Source of the DNA: Asticcacaulis sp.
GTDB lineage: Bacteria > Pseudomonadota > Alphaproteobacteria > Caulobacterales > Caulobacteraceae
Assembly: GCF_020217185.1 (NCBI RefSeq)
Contig: NZ_JAIWNX010000243.1
Location: 1 to 10,000, forward strand
Reading direction: 5' to 3'
Length of the DNA: 10,000 nucleotides
Shown: positions 6,209 to 10,000 of the stretch, piece by piece
Layout: every line of letters starts with the position of its first letter
Numbering within the stretch: position 1 is the first letter of the stretch
Made by a program: the position numbers and the translations under genes
Notes under the pieces: model-generated
The model's input: only the letters and a program-made list of their open reading frames with translations
What the model was told of the DNA's origin: nothing
Database searches by the model: none

Positions 6209-8431
6209 TTACGCCGCCTTCGCCGCATCTGTCTTCCCAAACCGGCCATAGAAGGTCTCGCCCTTCGCCGCCATGTCGCGCAGCAATTGCGGCGGGGCAA
6301 AGCGGTCACCGTACTTGGCCGTCAGTTCGTCCAGTTCTTCGACAAACTTCGCCGTCCCGATGGCGTCGATCAGCGAGACGATCCCGCCCGACCATGGCGC
6401 AAAGCCCCAGCCGAGGATCGACCCGACATCGGCTTCGCGCGGATCGCCGATGACGCCCTCTTCGAAGCAGCGCGCCGCCGTCACCGCCTGAATATACAGC
6501 AGGCGCTTGCGGATATCTTCGGCCAGTTCCGGCGTCGAGTCGGTGATGATGGGCGCGAACTTGTCCGACAGGCCCGGCCACAGGCTCTTATTACCGCCCG
6601 CTTCCGGATAGTCGTAGAAGCCCTTGCCGTTCTTGCGCCCCAGACGCCCGTCGGCGACCATCTGCGCCACCTCCTTTTCGCCGGGGATGGGCACATAGGC
6701 ATCGCCCATGGCCTTGGCGGTTTCGGAGGTGATCTTGACCAGCAGGTCAAGCGCCACATCGTCCATCATCTCCAGAGGCCCGCGCGGCATCCCCGTGGCG
6801 CGGCCGACATTGTCGATCAGGGCCGGGGCGTAGCCTTCGGCCCACAGGTGCAGGCCTTCGGCGGTGAACGGGATAAAGCAGCGGTTGGCGTAGAAGAAGC
6901 GCGCGTCATTGACGACGATCGGCGTCTTGCGGATCTTCAACACATAGTCGATGGCCTTGGCCAGGGTTTCGTCCGAGGTTTCCTTGCCGCGGATGATTTC
7001 GACCAGCATCATCTTGTCCACCGGCGAGAAGAAGTGGATGCCGATGAATTTCGAGGCATCGACCGATGCCTTGGCCAGCAGCGAGATGGGGATGGTCGAG
7101 GTATTGGTGCCAAAGATCGCCGTTTCGGCCTTATCGCCCGTATAGAGCTGGGCCTCGGCGTCCTTGGTGACCTTTTCCTTCAGTTCAGTGTTTTCAAACA
7201 CCGCTTCGACGACCAGATCGGAACCGGCAATCTGCGTATAGTCTGAGGTCGGTACGATCAGGTCGAGCAGGGCCTGCGCCTTTTCCTGAGTCATCTTGCC
7301 GCGCGATACGGCCTTTTTGACAAGGGACTCGCAGTGAGATTTTCCCTTCGACGCGGCTGCGTCGTCACGGTCGATCAGGATGACGCGGATACCGGCCTGC
7401 GCCGAGACATAGGCAATCCCCGCCCCCATCATGCCGGCGCCCAGAACGGCCACCTGCTTGGGGTCGGTCTTTTCCACGCCCGCCGGACGGCCTGAGCCCT
7501 TGCCCAGTTGCTGCATGGAGAAGAAGAAGGTGCGGATCATCGCCTTGGCCTGCGGGGTTTGCAGGGTGTTGACGAAATAGCGGCTTTCGACCTTGATGGC
7601 GCTGTCGAACGGCAGTTGCAGGCCTTCATAGACGGCGCGCATCAGGTTCACCACGGCGGGATAGTTGCCATAGGACTGCTTGCGCAGCAGGGCATTGGCC
7701 ATGATGAAGATTTGCGCGCCCGCCGGATGGTAGGGGCCGCCGCCGGGAATCTTGTAGTCCTTCTTGTCCCACAGGGCGACGGGGTCTCCCTTGGTTTTGA
7801 TCCAGTTCTTGGCCGCCTCGACCTCCTGACCGACCGGCACCACCTCGTGCACGATACCGGCGGACAGGGCGTCCTTCGGCTTGAAGCTCTTGCCTTCCGA
7901 CATGGCCATCAGCGCCGCCTGCGCCCCGATCAGGCGCGTCAGGCGCTGCGAGCCACCACCGCCGGGGAAGAGGCCGATCTTGATTTCCGGCAGGCCCACC
8001 TGCGTCTTGGGGCCGTCATTCAGCACGCGGTAGTGACAGGCGAGCGCCAGTTCCAGACCGCCGCCCAGCGCCAGCCCGTTGAGCGCCACGGCCACCGGCT
8101 TGCCGCAGGTTTCAAGCTGGCGATAGACGCGGTTCATCTCAAAGGCGGCGGCGAAGCCGGCCTTCAGCGCGCCTTCGGGGTCATTCGGGTCTGACTTGGC
8201 TTCCCAGGCTCCGCCCAGCATTTCCTCAAGGTCAGCCCCGGCGCAGAAGCCGGTCGTCTTGCCCGATGTGATTACCACGCCTTTGACTTCGGCGTCGGTT
8301 TTGGCGCGCTCGGCAATGGCCAGAAGATCAGCCAGGGCCTGCTTGGTAAAGGTGTTCATCGTCTTGCCCGGCACGTCGAAGGTGCAGAGCAGGATGCCAT
8401 CGGCGTCGAGTTCGGTTTTGAAGCATTCCAT
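6209..8431 (-). CDS. fadJ: Fused enoyl-CoA hydratase / 3-hydroxyacyl-CoA dehydrogenase (FadJ/FadB type)
   Basis: The product has 740 residues and carries two sequential beta-oxidation steps: hydration of trans-2-enoyl-CoA and NAD-dependent oxidation of L-3-hydroxyacyl-CoA. The N-terminal crotonase domain (about 1-200) has GFCAGADLEE (61-70) at the oxyanion hole, GLALGGGLELAL with Glu127, and GLPEIKIGLFPGGGG with Glu149; these two match the catalytic glutamates of E. coli FadB. The NAD-binding domain starts near 326 with VLGAGMMGAG (GxGxxG at 331-336). The catalytic His is probably H466 in GIHFFSPVDKMMLVEII. The C-terminal 3HCDH domain, apparently duplicated, follows from about 515. I start at MECFKTELDADG (8431), preceded by GAGGGAG eight bases upstream. 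The frame extends to an ATG at 8503, but that would overlap the fadA end. The thiolase gene ends 23 bases upstream, so the two form an operon. FadB and FadJ are not separable by motif; the symbol is provisional. Confidence 0.93.
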   Translation of the reverse strand: MECFKTELDADGILLCTFDVPGKTMNTFTKQALADLLAIAERAKTDAEVKGVVITSGKTTGFCAGADLEEMLGGAWEAKSDPNDPEGALKAGFAAAFEMNRVYRQLETCGKPVAVALNGLALGGGLELALACHYRVLNDGPKTQVGLPEIKIGLFPGGGGSQRLTRLIGAQAALMAMSEGKSFKPKDALSAGIVHEVVPVGQEVEAAKNWIKTKGDPVALWDKKDYKIPGGGPYHPAGAQIFIMANALLRKQSYGNYPAVVNLMRAVYEGLQLPFDSAIKVESRYFVNTLQTPQAKAMIRTFFFSMQQLGKGSGRPAGVEKTDPKQVAVLGAGMMGAGIAYVSAQAGIRVILIDRDDAAASKGKSHCESLVKKAVSRGKMTQEKAQALLDLIVPTSDYTQIAGSDLVVEAVFENTELKEKVTKDAEAQLYTGDKAETAIFGTNTSTIPISLLAKASVDASKFIGIHFFSPVDKMMLVEIIRGKETSDETLAKAIDYVLKIRKTPIVVNDARFFYANRCFIPFTAEGLHLWAEGYAPALIDNVGRATGMPRGPLEMMDDVALDLLVKITSETAKAMGDAYVPIPGEKEVAQMVADGRLGRKNGKGFYDYPEAGGNKSLWPGLSDKFAPIITDSTPELAEDIRKRLLYIQAVTAARCFEEGVIGDPREADVGSILGWGFAPWSGGIVSLIDAIGTAKFVEELDELTAKYGDRFAPPQLLRDMAAKGETFYGRFGKTDAAKAA

Positions 8432-8454
8432 TGTGTTTTCTCCCTCGACTGTTC

Positions 8455-9672
8455 TTAAATCCGCTCGATGACCGTGGCCGTGGCCATGCCACCGCCGACG
8501 CACAGCGTGACCAGTGCCGTCCCCTTGCCCGTGCGCTCAAGCTCGTCGAGCACGGTGCCGAGGATCATGGCGCCCGTGGCCCCCAGCGGGTGGCCCATGG
8601 CGATGGCGCCGCCGCAGACATTGATCTTGTCATGCGGGATATCGAGCGCCTGCATGTAGCGCAGCACGACCGAGGCAAAGGCTTCGTTCAGTTCGTAAAG
8701 GTCGATGTCCGACACACTCATGCCGAGCTTTTTCAGCACCTTTTCCGTGGCAAAGGACGGCCCGGTCAGCATGATCGACGGCTCGGAACCGATGGAGGCC
8801 ATGCCCTTGATGCGGGCGCGCGGCTTGAGCCCCGACAGGGCAGCGGCTTCGGCCGAACCGATCAGCACGGCGGCCGCACCATCGACGATGGCTGACGAAT
8901 TGCCCGGCGTATGCACGTGGTTGACGCGCTCGATTTCGGGATAGCGCTGATTGATCACCGCATCGAAGGCCATTTCGCCCATCATGGCGAAGGACGGGTT
9001 GAGGCCGCCCAGCGTCTGCATGTCGGTATTGGGTCGGATGGTTTCGTCGTGATCGAGACGGGTGACGCCCATCTGATCCTTCACCGGCAGGATCGACTTG
9101 TTGAAGCGCCCTTCGGCCCAGGACTGCGCCGAACGCTTGTGCGATTCGACGGCATAGGCATCGACGTCATTGCGCGAAAAGCCCCACTTGGTGGCGATCA
9201 TGTCGGCGGACACGCCCTGCGGCACGAAATAGGTCGGGAAGGCGGCATTGACGTCGATGGCCCACGCCCCGCCGTCCGAGCCCATGGGCACCCGGCTCAT
9301 GACTTCAACGCCGCCGCCTATGGCCATGGTGGCTTCGCCGGAAATGACCTTACCGGCCGCGATATTGATGGCCTCAAGGCCTGACGCGCAGAAGCGGTTG
9401 ACCTGAATGCCGCCGGTCGTTTCCGCATAGCCCGCCGCCAGCACCGCCGCACGGGCGATATCGCCGCCCTGCTCACCCACCGGGGTGACGCAGCCAAAGG
9501 CCACATCATCGACCAGCGCCGTATCGAGGCCGTTGCGGTCCTTCAGACCCTTGAGCACCTGCCGCGACAGGTCCAGCGCCGTGATTTCGTGCAGGCTGCC
9601 GTCCTTCTTGCCTTTGCCGCGCGGCGTGCGCACCGCGTCGTAAATATAGGCGCCTGGGCTTAAGCTGGCCAT
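8455..9672 (-). CDS. fadA: Acetyl-CoA C-acyltransferase (thiolase, FadA type)
   Basis: The product has 405 residues and is a thiolase. In this context it probably cleaves 3-ketoacyl-CoA to acetyl-CoA and a shortened acyl-CoA, the last step of beta-oxidation. It shows the nucleophile Cys95 in [13 protein letters not shown], the ELNEAFA motif (about 327-333), His361 in [15 protein letters not shown] and Cys391 in [14 protein letters not shown]; all catalytic residues are present. Length is normal for the family. Two ATGs are candidates, at 9678 and 9672. AGGAGG directly abuts the first and stands six bases from the second, so the second (MASLSPGAY) is preferred. The gene leads a probable two-gene operon with fadJ downstream, in the order thiolase first, opposite to E. 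coli fadBA. An acetoacetyl-CoA thiolase role cannot be excluded from sequence alone, but the neighbour favours fatty acid degradation. Confidence 0.94.
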   Translation of the reverse strand: MASLSPGAYIYDAVRTPRGKGKKDGSLHEITALDLSRQVLKGLKDRNGLDTALVDDVAFGCVTPVGEQGGDIARAAVLAAGYAETTGGIQVNRFCASGLEAINIAAGKVISGEATMAIGGGVEVMSRVPMGSDGGAWAIDVNAAFPTYFVPQGVSADMIATKWGFSRNDVDAYAVESHKRSAQSWAEGRFNKSILPVKDQMGVTRLDHDETIRPNTDMQTLGGLNPSFAMMGEMAFDAVINQRYPEIERVNHVHTPGNSSAIVDGAAAVLIGSAEAAALSGLKPRARIKGMASIGSEPSIMLTGPSFATEKVLKKLGMSVSDIDLYELNEAFASVVLRYMQALDIPHDKINVCGGAIAMGHPLGATGAMILGTVLDELERTGKGTALVTLCVGGGMATATVIERI

Positions 9673-9678
9673 TGCCAT

Positions 9679-9684
9679 CCTCCT
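9679..9684 (-). promoter_or_regulatory. AGGAGG ribosome-binding site deciding the fadA start
   Basis: The perfect Shine-Dalgarno hexamer is immediately followed by ATGGCA and then ATG. Zero spacing rules against the first ATG, while six bases is a workable distance for the second. Confidence 0.7.
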
Positions 9685-9771
9685 GAGGTTTGGTTTTTTT
9701 GGTCGCGCATCTTGTCTGAAAACCGCTTTACACTTTTCACGATGCGCTCGTGGGTGCTTACTTGCGCCCGC

Positions 9772-9787
9772 TTTACGCGAACGTCAA
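9772..9787. promoter_or_regulatory. Candidate operator upstream of fadA (LiuR-like palindrome)
   Basis: TTTACG (9772-9777), CGAA, CGTCAA (9782-9787) forms a 16-bp imperfect palindrome with 6-4-6 geometry and one arm mismatch. A further half-site-like ACGTAA lies at 9793-9798. From memory this resembles operators of MerR-family LiuR-type regulators that control branched-chain amino acid and fatty acid catabolism in proteobacteria. Read on the minus strand, the right arm is also TTGACG, a -35-like hexamer facing fadA, so binding there could block transcription. No regulator gene is in the window. Confidence 0.35.
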
Positions 9788-9907
9788 GATAGACGTAAGG
9801 TAACATTCGCGAGACTTTTTCGTAGCCCCCTGATTCGAATAGGAATTATTCCGCCTCTGATCCGCTTTCCGACCGAAGAGCGCAGACGGCTTATTTATCA
9901 TACAAAC

Positions 9908-9934
9908 TTGACGACTTGCGCGACCTTCTATAGT
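9908..9934 (+). promoter_or_regulatory. Candidate promoter for the right-edge gene
   Basis: TTGACGA (9908-9914) is followed after 12 bases by TCTATAGT (9927-9934). The -35 matches the first six positions of the Caulobacter housekeeping consensus TTGACGS, and the -10 is a partial match to GCTANAWC. Transcription would start near 9940, giving a leader of about 34 bases before the ATG at 9974. Confidence 0.5.
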
Positions 9935-9973
9935 CCGACAAAAGAAAGGCCTGATAAAAACCGGAGGAACCCC

Positions 9974-10000
9974 ATGACCGATGCTATTCTTCGCCGCTCC
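9974..10000 (+). CDS. Start of an unidentified gene, cut by the right edge
   Basis: ATG at 9974 follows GGAGG (9963-9967) at six bases, downstream of a good promoter candidate. The nine visible codons read MTDAILRRS, too few to assign a family. The gene is divergent from fadA, so it may share control with beta-oxidation, but that is only a guess from position. Confidence 0.6.

Larger units (their letters stand above)
9673..9973. promoter_or_regulatory. Divergent control region between fadA and the right-edge gene
   Basis: About 300 bases without a gene, visibly richer in A and T than the coding DNA. It contains the fadA ribosome site (9679-9684), an imperfect palindrome (9772-9787), two adjoining small palindromes (ATTCGAAT at 9833-9840 and GGAATTATTCC at 9842-9852), a plus-strand promoter candidate (9908-9934) and the ribosome site of the right-edge gene (GGAGG at 9963-9967). 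I did not find a convincing -10 for fadA. No short open frame with a plausible ribosome site stands out. Confidence 0.6.

Noticed and set aside
6287..7246. A 319-codon plus-strand frame opposite fadJ
   Set aside because: It is opposite conserved fadJ domains, with Arg/Asp/Gly-rich content typical of antisense shadows.
8432..8503. Start of the FadJ-like protein at 8503
   Set aside because: The 24 extra residues are His/Arg-rich, overlap the fadA end by 49 bases, and a better ribosome site precedes 8431.
1..10000. A new defence, phage or secretion system
   Set aside because: Every sizeable gene belongs to a recognisable housekeeping or metabolic family, with no nucleases, transposases, toxins, CRISPR repeats or phage genes visible.

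Overview
The window looks like chromosomal DNA of an alphaproteobacterium, most likely a member of Caulobacteraceae (Asticcacaulis or a close relative). This rests on moderately high GC, on gene content and order (cobT, cobS, a J-domain gene and bolA together), on the type of GC-rich palindromic intergenic repeat, and on promoters resembling the Caulobacter housekeeping sigma pattern (TTGACGS, 10-14 bases, GCTANAWC). No database search was possible, so the taxon is an inference. The window is almost entirely protein coding. I see no tRNA, rRNA, CRISPR array or transposase gene.

Left part (1-5527). On the minus strand, read right to left, are a J-domain protein (4499-5167), a GFA/CENP-V-type zinc protein (3893-4342), the cobaltochelatase-type AAA+ ATPase CobS (2777-3784), the VWA-domain partner CobT (757-2619), and a secreted phytase-like esterase that runs off the left edge (1-710). 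A bolA gene (5255-5527) is divergent from the J-domain gene on the plus strand. BolA, J-protein, CobS and CobT form a neighbourhood I recognise from alphaproteobacteria; the GFA gene interrupts it here. CobS and CobT would power metal insertion in aerobic cobalamin synthesis with CobN, but CobN is not in the window.

Right part (5537-9672). On the minus strand are a probable beta-oxidation operon, thiolase (fadA-like, 8455-9672) followed by a fused enoyl-CoA hydratase/3-hydroxyacyl-CoA dehydrogenase (fadJ-like, 6209-8431), then a hairpin terminator, then a small serine hydrolase of the phospholipase/carboxylesterase family (5537-6139) that appears to use a TTG start. Together the two fad proteins supply the hydratase, dehydrogenase and thiolase steps of fatty acid beta-oxidation. 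A roughly 300-base divergent control region (9673-9973) separates fadA from a plus-strand gene of which only nine codons are visible.

Non-coding points of interest are a composite palindromic repeat between cobS and cobT, a 16-bp inverted repeat flanking 70 bases between the GFA and J-domain genes, a perfect inverted repeat between the J-domain gene and bolA, and a possible MerR-type (LiuR-like) operator upstream of fadA. Several starts were moved downstream of the longest open frame (cobT, J-domain gene, fadJ, fadA, esterase) on ribosome-binding-site, family or repeat evidence. I found no convincing new defence or mobile system; most of the window is ordinary metabolism with some interesting regulatory and repeat structure.
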